From: JBBRCX01 sp038204465
GTDB lineage: Bacteria > Planctomycetota > Phycisphaerae > Tepidisphaerales > Tepidisphaeraceae
Length of the DNA: 11,189 nt
Direction of reading: 5' to 3'
Assembly: GCA_038204465.1 (NCBI GenBank)
Contig: JBBRCX010000126.1
Coordinates: forward strand, 1-11,189
Below are positions 1 through 6,212 of the stretch, one piece after another. Under the pieces are notes generated by a model. It did no database searches. It saw only the letters and a program-made list of their open reading frames with translations, and had not been told where the DNA came from. The translations under genes were made by a program, and so were the position numbers. How positions within the stretch are numbered: the stretch's first letter is position 1; every line of letters begins with the position of its first letter.

Positions 1-415
1 GCGGTTTGGCACCTCGATGTCGGCCCATCGCATCCTGGGGCTGAAGGCGGTCCCAAGGGTTTGGCTGTTCGCCAATTAAAGCGGTACGCGAGCTGGGTTC
101 AGACCGGCGTGAGCCAGGTCGGTCCCTATCTGCTGTGGGCGCAGGAACCTTGACGGCACCTCTTCCATAGTACGAGAGGATTTGGAAGGACGGACCCCTG
201 GTGTACCAGTTGTCGCGCTAGCGGCACGGCTGGGTAGCTATGTCCGGAACGGATAAACGCTGAAAGCATCTAAGCGTGAAGCCTATGCCAAGACGAGGGT
301 TCCATGGGAGCTTGCTCCCGAGAGACCCCGAGTAGACCACTCGGTTGATAGGCCGGAGCTGTAAGAACGGAAACGTTTTCAGGTTACCGGTACTAACGGT
401 CGATAGCTTGACCAC
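1..415 (+). rRNA. rrl: 23S ribosomal RNA, 3' end (partial)
   Basis: This is the last part of the large-subunit rRNA, covering domain V from the peptidyl transferase region onward and all of domain VI. Visible landmarks are the A-loop helix GGCTGTTCGCC near 63-73, the conserved TACGCGAGCTGGGTTCAGA near 85-103, and the sarcin/ricin loop AGTACGAGAGGA at 169-180, where EF-Tu and EF-G act. The conserved end GATAGGCCGG followed by TACCGGTACTAA lies near 348-396. The 5' part of the gene is outside the window. The exact 3' end is uncertain by a few bases and was placed by analogy with the E. coli end. The open reading frames crossing this stretch are not genes. Confidence 0.97.
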
Positions 416-612
416 TTTTATCGATCATCGTCCGTATGAGCATCCCAACGCTCCATCGGACACGCACAAAATTGTGCTCGACGATCGCGGAGTGGTTCGG
501 CGAAATCAGTTCGAGCAGCTTCGCGCTGCTGTACTGACGCTCTTGTCCGAACCACGAACCTCACATTCACTTGAAACACAACCCGCCGGGCCCTCACCGG
601 CCCGGCGGGTCT
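416..612 (+). other. 23S-5S internal transcribed spacer with nested hairpins
   Basis: This spacer of about 200 bases has no tRNA or protein gene that I can see. It is rich in inverted repeats. One extended stem is closed by GTGGTTCGG (492-500) and CCGAACCAC (547-555), with inner pairs TCAGT (506-510)/ACTGA (533-537) and AGCAGC (514-519)/GCTGCT (525-530). A second, weaker one pairs GTCCG (430-434) with CGGAC (457-461). These are likely processing or folding elements of the precursor rRNA, where RNase III-type cleavage usually occurs. That role is inferred from position only. Confidence 0.7.
581..610 (+). repeat. Perfect 12-bp GC-rich hairpin directly before 5S
   Basis: ACCCGCCGGGCC (581-592) and GGCCCGGCGGGT (599-610) are perfectly complementary around a 6-base loop. 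The hairpin ends two bases before the 5S gene. It looks like the stem of an intrinsic terminator, but the bases that follow (CTTCGTTGG) are not a clear T run, so strong termination here is doubtful. It may be a processing stem separating 23S from 5S, or a partial attenuator. Confidence 0.75.
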
Positions 613-723
613 TCGTTGGTGGCTATATTGGTAGGGTCACACCCGTTCCCATTCCGAACACGGTCGTTAAGCCTGCCAAGCCGATGATACTGCTTCAGCG
701 GGAAAGTAGGTCACTGCCAGCGT
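613..723 (+). rRNA. rrf: 5S ribosomal RNA
   Basis: This is a complete 5S rRNA of about 110 bases, part of the large ribosomal subunit. The conserved core is present: GGTGGCTAT near 618-626, CACACCCGTTCCCATTCCGA (638-657), then AAGCC and CCGATGATACTGC near 669-693. The ends CGTTGGTGGC (614-623) and CTGCCAGCG (714-722) pair to form the closing helix I, which fixes both ends within a few bases. It is co-transcribed with 23S, about 200 bases upstream. Bases 650-714 have a diverged second copy at 1450-1514. Confidence 0.96.
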
Positions 724-731
724 TTTCAATC

Positions 732-766
732 GAACCCCGGTCCTCCTCTGGATCGGGGTTCTTTTT
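732..766 (+). terminator. Intrinsic terminator of the rRNA operon
   Basis: GAACCCCGGTCC (732-743) pairs with GGATCGGGGTTC (750-761), one G-U pair included, around the 6-base loop TCCTCT. Five T residues follow at 762-766. It begins about ten bases after 5S and matches the classic Rho-independent form, so it ends the ribosomal operon and insulates the toxin-antitoxin pair downstream. Confidence 0.93.
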
Positions 767-858
767 GTGCGCCGGAAAAGCGAAGGTACGCTCCTCGCCC
801 TCTTGCGGGATGAAATTTCCGACTGGACATAAATTGTGACTTATCGTACGCTTTTGAT

Positions 859-1071
859 ATGAAACGCATCCCGGCGGCGAAGTTTAAGGAACAGTGTTTG
901 TCGATACTGGACCGTGTTGATCCGGAAGGGATCGTCATCACGAAACACGGCAAACCGGTCGCCGCCGTCTTTCCAGTGCGATCCGAATCAGCCGGTTTGA
1001 TCGGCTCGATGAAGGGCAAGCTCAAGATCAAAGGCAGCATTCAGTCCACGGGACTGAAATGGGATGCTTAA
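859..1071 (+). CDS. Antitoxin, Phd/YefM family
   Basis: This 70-residue protein is the probable antitoxin of a type II pair. It should bind and neutralise the PIN-domain toxin encoded next to it and repress their shared promoter. The N-terminal half has the Phd/YefM pattern: a helix starting IPAAKFKEQC, then VDPEGIVITKHGKPVAAVFP, a strand-turn-strand that matches the family's ITKHGKPVAVL core. The C-terminal part (residues about 45-70) is lysine-rich with GSMKGKLKIKG and probably covers the toxin. The stop overlaps the toxin start by 8 bases, so the two are translationally coupled. No Shine-Dalgarno is evident before ATG 859. The pair lies just after the rRNA terminator, so it should have its own promoter. 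Confidence 0.9.
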   Translation: MKRIPAAKFKEQCLSILDRVDPEGIVITKHGKPVAAVFPVRSESAGLIGSMKGKLKIKGSIQSTGLKWDA

Positions 1072-1429
1072 TCTTGACACTCATATTTTGCTGCGAGCGC
1101 TCGTCGATCAGCTCACGCCCAGCGAGCGCAGCTTGCTTGCGGCCGATGAGTGGTGCATCGCCGACATCGTGATTTGGGAGATCGGGAAGCTTTCGGAGCT
1201 TGGACGAATCCAAATCGACCTGGACGACCACGATCTGACTCGGCTGTTATCGCAAATCCGAACCTGGCCCATCACGCTGGATGTCTGTCGCGTGATTCGC
1301 GACCTGGATTTTCACGGCGATCCAGCCGACGAGATCATCGCGGCGACCAGCATAGTCCACCGCGTCCCCCTGCTGACCCGCGACGCGAGAATCCGTCGTT
1401 CAAAGGTCGTGCCCCTGGCGGGGCGGTGA
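1064..1429 (+). CDS. PIN-domain toxin, VapC-like ribonuclease
   Basis: This 121-residue protein is a probable toxin that cleaves RNA with Mg2+ or Mn2+ at an acidic centre. The length and order of motifs fit VapC-like PIN proteins. The first acidic residue is Asp5 in LNLDTHILL, the second is Glu39 in IVIWEIGKLSELG, the third is Asp89 in GDPADEIIAATS and the fourth is Asp107 in LLTRDARI. All four metal-binding acids are present, so the enzyme should be active. ATG 1064 lies inside the last codons of the antitoxin gene, the usual coupling in such pairs. The gene ends 20 bases before a 5S rRNA remnant. RNA target specificity cannot be read from the sequence. The partner is of the Phd type and not VapB (AbrB-like), a common exchange among these modules. 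Confidence 0.93.
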   Translation: MLNLDTHILLRALVDQLTPSERSLLAADEWCIADIVIWEIGKLSELGRIQIDLDDHDLTRLLSQIRTWPITLDVCRVIRDLDFHGDPADEIIAATSIVHRVPLLTRDARIRRSKVVPLAGR

Positions 1430-1449
1430 TGCGCTTCCATCATCACCAG

Positions 1450-1514
1450 CATTCCGAACCCGGTCGTCAAGCCTGCGGAGCCGATGATACTGCTTCGAGA
1501 TGCAATCCAGTCAC
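1450..1514 (+). pseudogene. 5S rRNA remnant (3' half only)
   Basis: Bases 1450-1496 match 650-696 of the intact 5S gene at 43 of 47 positions without gaps. The differences are A660C, T668C and CA677-678GG. The match fades after 1496, but TCAC at 1511-1514 still falls at the same 800-base offset as 711-714. There is no similarity for the 5' half: 1413-1449 against 613-649 looks random. The copy can no longer form the closing helix, so it is a dead fragment. It lies between the toxin gene and the end of purK. Confidence 0.88.
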
Positions 1515-1525
1515 AATCAATCCCT

Positions 1526-2665
1526 CTATCCGATCCGTCGCCGCAGCGCCTCCCGCGCCCTCACCACCAGGCGCGCCGCCTCGTCCGCGGTCTCGGCCAG
1601 CGCGGTCAAATGTCCCATCTTCCTCCCCGGCCGCGGCTCCGCCTTGCCATAGAGATGCAGCTTCACTCCCGGCTGCGCGCACGCCGCCGACCAGTCCGGC
1701 TCACCCGGCTCCCACAAATCCCCGAGCAGATTCGCCATGGCCGCCGGACGAAGCTGCTGCGTTGATCCCAGCGGCAGCCCGCACACCGCGCGAAGCTGCT
1801 GTTCGAATTGGCTCGTCACATGCGCGTCGATTGTCAGGTGGCCTGAATTGTGCGGCCGCGGCGCCAGCTCGTTCACCAGCAGGTTGCCTTCACGCGTGAG
1901 AAAGAATTCGACGCATAACACGCCCACCACGTCGAGTTGCTCCAGGATCCCCCGCGCGATTTGCACGGCCTCCGCGGCGACGGCGGGGGGCACGTGCGCC
2001 GGGCAAACGGAGACATCCAGGATGTGATTCCGGTGCGCGTTCTCGATCACGCCCCAATGCGCGAACGAGCCGTCGAGGCCTCGCGCCGCCACCACCGACA
2101 ACTCGCGCTCGAAATCCACGAATGCCTCATACACCCGCTCAAGCCCGGACGGCGCGCCGATCGCTCTTTCCGCTTCCTCCGGCGACGAAACCTTCGTCTG
2201 CCCCTTCCCGTCATATCCAAACGCGGCCGTCTTGATGACGCCCGGCCCGAGTTCCGCGGCCGCCGCACGCGCTTCCGCCGCGCTCCGCACCGGCCGAAAC
2301 GGCGTCACCGGAAAACCATGCTGCGCCAGAAAGTTCTTCTCCCTCAGCCGATGCTGCGTCACGTGCAGGACCGACCCGGCCGGCCGCACTGGCGCATGCT
2401 CCGCCGCCGCCTGCGCCGTCTGCGCTGGCACATTCTCAAACTCGAACGTCACGACCTTCACGCCGCGCGCGAACGTTCTCACCTGCTCCAGGTCGTCGTA
2501 GCCGGCAATGATCTCATCATCCGCCACCTGACCGGTCGGCGTATCGCTCTCCGGTGAAAACGTGTGCACCCGATACCCCATCTCCCGGGCCGCGATGGCA
2601 AACATCCGCCCCAGCTGCCCGCTCCCCAGCACGCCCACAACCGACTCCGGAGGAATCACGCTCAT
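1526..2665 (-). CDS. purK: N5-carboxyaminoimidazole ribonucleotide synthase
   Basis: PurK uses ATP and bicarbonate to convert AIR into N5-CAIR in de novo purine synthesis. It is a cytosolic ATP-grasp enzyme, and this 379-residue product has the usual size. Seen, numbered from the chosen ATG: the dinucleotide-like start VVGVLGSGQLGRM (about 9-21), TFEFENVP (about 74-81), the ATP-grasp loop TAAFGYDGKGQT (about 146-157), and the Mg/ATP signature NELAPRPHNSGH (about 265-276). The C-terminal LYGK-RPGRKMGH segment (about 338-352) is also typical. ATG 2665 places the first strand close to the N-terminus, as in E. coli PurK. An in-frame TTG three codons upstream (2674) is the alternative. The partner purE is 1.5 kb upstream on the same strand, separated by a GNAT gene and a gene relic. 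Confidence 0.96.
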   Translation of the reverse strand: MSVIPPESVVGVLGSGQLGRMFAIAAREMGYRVHTFSPESDTPTGQVADDEIIAGYDDLEQVRTFARGVKVVTFEFENVPAQTAQAAAEHAPVRPAGSVLHVTQHRLREKNFLAQHGFPVTPFRPVRSAAEARAAAAELGPGVIKTAAFGYDGKGQTKVSSPEEAERAIGAPSGLERVYEAFVDFERELSVVAARGLDGSFAHWGVIENAHRNHILDVSVCPAHVPPAVAAEAVQIARGILEQLDVVGVLCVEFFLTREGNLLVNELAPRPHNSGHLTIDAHVTSQFEQQLRAVCGLPLGSTQQLRPAAMANLLGDLWEPGEPDWSAACAQPGVKLHLYGKAEPRPGRKMGHLTALAETADEAARLVVRAREALRRRIG

Positions 2666-2710
2666 GGAATCCAAGTGTATCCGCCGCGATTGAAAACTCG
2701 GACAGAGACT

Positions 2711-3150
2711 ATGCCTTCAATTCTTGGACCTGACATACTCATCACAGGGGACGAAGGCCCAATCGCCGCTCTTGAGGTAAAGAACCGCGCGGATCCTCAC
2801 CCCCGAGATAGCAACTGAAGTTCGTCGCAACCTGATCTCCGGCGACTTCAATGCGATGATTCCGTTCTTCCTCGTCGCGTCACAGGATCGAGCGTTTCTC
2901 TGATCACATAGGGCTGATCCGAACGCGCCGCCCGACTACGAAATCCCTCTTGAGGGCGTGCTTGATGAATTCCTGCGCGACGCCGGGATTACCGGTCGGT
3001 TACGGGAAGGCGAGCTTCAACTGCTAATTTTCAATTGGCTTGGAGCACTTCGGGAGCGATCGAAGCCGGATCTCAATGTTTCGGAGCGAGCCCTGCTCGT
3101 CTCCGGTTTCCTCGATGCGCTGCGGCGGCACACATCCGCCATAACCACTT
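2711..3150 (+). pseudogene. Decayed PD-(D/E)XK-like hypothetical gene
   Basis: The reading frame opens at ATG 2711. After residues NRAD it shifts by one extra base near 2795. Then it continues in the new frame with TPEIATEVRRNLISG and IPFFLVASQDRAFL, meets an in-frame TGA at 2901-2903 (probably a former TGG, as the family tends to have Trp there), and goes on with HRADPNAPPDYEIPLEGVL and LQLLIFNWLGALRE. Joined together this reads as one protein of about 140 residues. The N-terminal Asp8, then Glu22-Val-Lys24 in AALEVKNR, fit the D...E-x-K centre of PD-(D/E)XK nuclease-like folds. I recognise the general pattern from uncharacterised bacterial proteins with EVK, FFLL, PDY and WL blocks, but no function is known to me. 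Its 3' end is unclear. It lies on the strand opposite to purE and purK and is convergent with the GNAT gene. Confidence 0.72.
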
Positions 3151-3317
3151 TGTCGAGCGCGCGAGAATGTGGGACTCGCGCGAGACCCCCCGTGGGCAGG
3201 CTGGTATTCATCCGAGTAAAGCGTGGGCATGGGACGTTGAGCCGTCGGCGTTCGCTGGTCCCCATCCAGCAGCTTCGTAGACACCGGCATTGGTCAAGAT
3301 TCGGCCGGCCACAAATA

Positions 3318-4172
3318 CTACCTGTTTTTCCCTGTTGTCTCTTCGCGATCAAAAACATATTGCTGAAAGTCGCAGACGTGACGGTACCCGATGGCCTGAT
3401 AGATCTTGTTCGACGTCGGGTTTGCCAGATCGGTAAACAGGAAGCAGAACTTGCGCCCGGATGTCAGCAGTCGGCTGCTCAGAGCAGCGACGCCCGCGCT
3501 CGCATACCCGCGCCTTCGCTGCTCCGGCGGCGTGTAGACCGAATTGATCCGCACACCATTCGGCGTCTTTCCCGCCCATGCTGCCGCTGACACGGGCGCA
3601 GGATCGCACCACACGAACAACCGCTCCTCCTTGATTTGCCGCTCGATCACCGCTCGCTGGTCGCCTTCCGCGGGCAAGTTTGTTTCCCGACAGAACTCCG
3701 CCGACCACGCCGCCAGCAGGTCCACATCCGCCGCCGTGGCTCGCCGTAGTTCTCCGCCCGCCTTTGCCGGCGGCACAATGCTGTCCGCCTGATAGATGCC
3801 CCAATCCCGCTCCACCGCGTATCGTTTCCCCGACAACTCCGTCCAGCGCCGCGCGAAGCCTTCCGCGCTCTCCCGCGGCCCGGTCACTCCAGCAGGCCGC
3901 ACGCCATCAGCCCACACGCGCTCCGCGAGTAAACGGATCGCCGCTTCCGGCCCACGCGTGATCACCGGCGGATGCCGCGGCGTCATCATCCCCGCCGCCA
4001 CCGCGCGCCCCGCGTCCTCGACCGCATACAGCTTCGTCCCCAGAGGCGGCGCCGATCGATCCATCGACGCCGCCACCCCCAGCATCAGGTTGTTCTCCGC
4101 CTCCCGCTCCAGCAACAGCGCTCCCGCCCGCTCCAAAAACTCCCTTCCACCCTGAAACGAAATCACCTGCAT
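3318..4172 (-). CDS. GNAT family N-acetyltransferase
   Basis: This 284-residue protein is a probable cytosolic acetyl-CoA-dependent acyltransferase; its substrate is unknown. The C-terminal half carries the GNAT fold. The strand GVRINSVYTPPEQR leads into the acetyl-CoA pyrophosphate loop QRRRGYASAG (about 217-226). A helix follows, then FLFTDLANPTSNKIYQAIGY (about 243-262), the conserved Asn-x-x-Ser plus Tyr/Gly end of GNAT enzymes. The N-terminal half (1-135) is a less conserved domain, as in two-domain GNAT proteins. ATG 4172 lies 45 bases after the purE stop with no obvious Shine-Dalgarno, so it is probably co-transcribed with purE and may depend on read-through. Whether it acts in purine metabolism is not shown by anything in the sequence. 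Confidence 0.88.
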   Translation of the reverse strand: MQVISFQGGREFLERAGALLLEREAENNLMLGVAASMDRSAPPLGTKLYAVEDAGRAVAAGMMTPRHPPVITRGPEAAIRLLAERVWADGVRPAGVTGPRESAEGFARRWTELSGKRYAVERDWGIYQADSIVPPAKAGGELRRATAADVDLLAAWSAEFCRETNLPAEGDQRAVIERQIKEERLFVWCDPAPVSAAAWAGKTPNGVRINSVYTPPEQRRRGYASAGVAALSSRLLTSGRKFCFLFTDLANPTSNKIYQAIGYRHVCDFQQYVFDREETTGKNR

Positions 4173-4217
4173 TGAATTGCAATTCTCGAGCGGCCGCCTT
4201 GCGGCGGGAATTCAAAC

Positions 4218-4715
4218 TTACGGCACCCGATCCTCCATTACCTTTCGCGTCCGCTCTTCGCGGTATTTCTTCAACTTTTCCCGCAGTTCCGGGCTCGTTG
4301 TCGCGAGGATCGCCACCGCGAGCAGCGCGGCGTTGGTTGCCCCGGCCTTGCCGATCGCCAGCGTTCCCACCGGAACGCCGGCCGGCATCTGTACGATCGA
4401 CAGCAGCGAGTCCATCCCCGACAGCGCCGCGCTCTGCACCGGAACCCCCAGCACAGGGATCACGGTTTGCGCCGCTACCATCCCCGGCAGATGGGCCGCG
4501 CCGCCCGCGCCGGCGATAATCACCTTGACGCCGCGGCCCTCCGCCTGCGCCGCGAACTCCGCCAGCCAGGAGGGCGTCCGATGCGCCGAGACGATCCGGC
4601 ACTCATGGGGCACGTCGAAGTGCGAGAGGATCGCGTCCGCCGCAGACATCGTCTCCCAGTCCGACTTGCTCCCCATGATCACGGAGACGAGAGGTTGCGC
4701 GGTTGATGAGTTCAT
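4218..4715 (-). CDS. purE: N5-CAIR mutase, class I
   Basis: PurE moves the carboxyl group of N5-CAIR to carbon 4, giving CAIR, the step after PurK in purine synthesis. It usually forms octamers in the cytosol. The 165-residue product contains MGSKSDW (14-20), VSAHRTP with His45 (42-48), and AGAGGAAHLPGM with His75 (68-79). VPVQSAALSGMDSLLSIVQM and PAGVPVGTLAIG complete the active site. ATG 4715 was chosen because it puts the catalytic His at position 45, as in E. coli PurE. A TTG thirteen codons upstream (4754) would add a tail rich in Arg and Ala. Class I PurE needs PurK, which is encoded at 1526-2665, so both halves of the pathway step are present. Confidence 0.96.
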   Translation of the reverse strand: MNSSTAQPLVSVIMGSKSDWETMSAADAILSHFDVPHECRIVSAHRTPSWLAEFAAQAEGRGVKVIIAGAGGAAHLPGMVAAQTVIPVLGVPVQSAALSGMDSLLSIVQMPAGVPVGTLAIGKAGATNAALLAVAILATTSPELREKLKKYREERTRKVMEDRVP

Positions 4716-4893
4716 TGCTCTGTTTCGACCTGCGCGGGGGGCAATTTCGTTCAACGCTCTAATCCCGCGCCGGGCGGTGAGCGAAGCAATCGCCCGGGGT
4801 CCGGGTGCGCGAATTGAGGAAAGCCGCGCGGCCGAACCCGGGCGAAATCAATGCTGTCGCACGCGAAACCCCGATCCTACCATAGGAGTAGGA
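4716..4893. promoter_or_regulatory. Divergent intergenic region of purE and the uvrC-like gene
   Basis: This 178-base stretch separates two genes pointing away from each other, so both promoters should lie here, although I cannot assign -35 and -10 boxes with confidence. It holds GC-rich inverted repeats. CCGGGCG (4770-4776) pairs with CGCCCGG (4791-4797), and CCGGGT (4801-4806) pairs with ACCCGG (4836-4841). The first would fall in the purE leader about 55 bases before its ATG. No known purine riboswitch pattern was seen. Confidence 0.45.
4875..4893 (+). promoter_or_regulatory. Ribosome binding site held in a small hairpin
   Basis: AGGAG at 4884-4888 lies five bases before ATG 4894 and decides that start. 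TCCTAC (4875-4880) pairs with GTAGGA (4888-4893) around a 7-base loop that contains most of the Shine-Dalgarno. The stem touches the start codon, so folding could reduce initiation. Confidence 0.6.
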
Positions 4894-6054
4894 ATGCCCG
4901 AAATCCCGGCCCTTTTTGACCGTCACCTCGACTTCGATCCCCCATCGGACTTCGAAGCATTCGTGCGTCAAGCCCCGGCGAAATGGGTGGTCTACCTCCT
5001 GGCCGACGTTGACGACCGGCCGATTCAACTCCTCTGCGTCAAAAACCTTCGCGCGAGCCTCAAGCGCCGCCTCGGCGGCGAAGAGCAGCCGACGCTCTCC
5101 AGGCGCGTCGACTACCGGGAGATCGTCCGATGGATCCACTGGCGCCGCGTCGACAGCGCCTTCGAAGCCGACTGGCTCTACTTCGAAGCCGCCCGCCAGC
5201 TCTTCCCCGGCACGTATCAAGGCATGGTCGGCTTCCGCCCGGCGTGGTTCGTTCACGTGAATCCCGAGGCGCCGTTCCCGCGTTACACGAAGACGATCAA
5301 CCTTCCCGGCAAGACGGGATTGCTGCTCGGCCCCCTGGAAGACAAGCACGCCGCGGCGCGATTGGTGCAGCTCACCGAAGACGCCTTCGATCTGTGCCGC
5401 TACTACGCGATCCTCGTCGAGTCCCCCAACGCGAAGGCGTGCGCCTACAAGGAAATGGGCAAGTGCCCCGCCCCCTGCGACGGCTCCATCTCCATGGATC
5501 AATATCGCAACCTCATTGACTGGAGCGCGCAGACCCTGATCGAACCCACCGGCTTCCTGCGCGATCAGGCCGGCCGCATGCAGCACGCCGCCGCAGAGCT
5601 GAAATTCGAGAGCGCCGCGAAGATCAAATCCTTCCTCGACAGCCTGGGCCAGCTCGGCAAAGGCTCCTTCCGCTACGTCCGCCGCATCGAAGATTTCCGC
5701 TTCCTGTCGCTGCAGCACGGGCCCCGCGCCGGCACGGCCAAACTCTTCCTCATCACCCCCGGCCACATCGAAGAACTGGCCGGCCTCCTCGCCGAGCCCT
5801 CGGATTGCACCGACCTGCTCCAGCTCGCGCTGCAGCGCAGCGCCGACCAGATCGCCGAGATTGATTCAGTGGGTTCCGAGCGCATTGGCATCGTCACCCA
5901 TCACCTCTTCGCACCGAGACACAAAGGCGTCTTCCTCCCGCTCTTGAGCGCCAACGAAAAGTCCCTGCCCAGGCTCTTCCGCGACCTCTCGAAGCAGTCG
6001 CTCCCCGAAGAGTCCGAAGCCGAAGGAGTCCTCAAAGAGCTGCAATCGCTATAA
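4894..6054 (+). CDS. UvrC N-terminal-like protein, degenerate GIY-YIG, UVR domain
   Basis: This 386-residue protein resembles the first half of the excinuclease subunit UvrC. Residues 31-98 align with a GIY-YIG domain: VVYLLADVDDRP, then VKNLRASLKRRL, then DWLYFEA. The Tyr-Ile-Gly-Lys stretch reads Gln45-Leu-Leu-Cys48, and the catalytic Arg position appears to be Ser55. Only Tyr34 and Glu98 of the site remain. Cys168, Cys183, Cys191 and Cys195 follow, the last three with the same 8 and 4 spacing as the E. coli UvrC iron-sulfur ligands (KCPAPCDG). A UVR-type helix pair lies near 228-260 (ELKFESAAKIKSFL) and could contact UvrB. The C-terminal 120 residues match nothing I know, and the RNase H-like and HhH domains of UvrC are absent. 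It probably does not cut DNA and may be a repair accessory or regulator. The frame stays open far upstream, but the start at 4894 has a clear ribosome binding site. Confidence 0.85.
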   Translation: MPEIPALFDRHLDFDPPSDFEAFVRQAPAKWVVYLLADVDDRPIQLLCVKNLRASLKRRLGGEEQPTLSRRVDYREIVRWIHWRRVDSAFEADWLYFEAARQLFPGTYQGMVGFRPAWFVHVNPEAPFPRYTKTINLPGKTGLLLGPLEDKHAAARLVQLTEDAFDLCRYYAILVESPNAKACAYKEMGKCPAPCDGSISMDQYRNLIDWSAQTLIEPTGFLRDQAGRMQHAAAELKFESAAKIKSFLDSLGQLGKGSFRYVRRIEDFRFLSLQHGPRAGTAKLFLITPGHIEELAGLLAEPSDCTDLLQLALQRSADQIAEIDSVGSERIGIVTHHLFAPRHKGVFLPLLSANEKSLPRLFRDLSKQSLPEESEAEGVLKELQSL

Positions 6055-6212
6055 GGATTTTCGAGTGAGATAGTTCAGTGCCTGCCAATAATCCGATGCG
6101 CCTTTTGCAGAAAATCCGGCCCCCAGCGGCGGATCATCAGCCGCCGATCGCCACTCATCCTCCCAACCCGCGGCAACCGATATAGAGCAGTATCTGTAAC
6201 AGGCGGGTTGTT

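Noticed and set aside
345..839. Plus-strand open frame of 164 residues across the 23S end, spacer and 5S
   Set aside because: It is made of rRNA and terminator sequence and has no protein features.
3151..3317. Possible continuation of the decayed plus-strand gene or a second gene relic before the GNAT stop
   Set aside because: The frame stays open, but the residues become Arg/Pro-rich with no recognisable pattern in any frame.
4174..4213. A palindrome GAATTGCAATTC followed by adjoining XhoI, NotI and EcoRI-like sites, resembling a cloning linker
   Set aside because: It sits in a natural 45-base gap between purE and the GNAT gene, both of which continue normally on either side, and no vector sequence is present. 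Such sites arise by chance in GC-rich DNA.
4759..5766. 335-residue minus-strand frame opposite the uvrC-like gene
   Set aside because: It is the complementary shadow of a recognisable gene in GC-rich DNA. Its composition (runs of Gly, Ala, Glu, Val, Asp) is typical of such shadows and no family is visible.
6127..6146. CGGCGG/CCGCCG stem downstream of the uvrC-like gene as a terminator
   Set aside because: The stem is short and no T run follows, so it is not supported as an intrinsic terminator.
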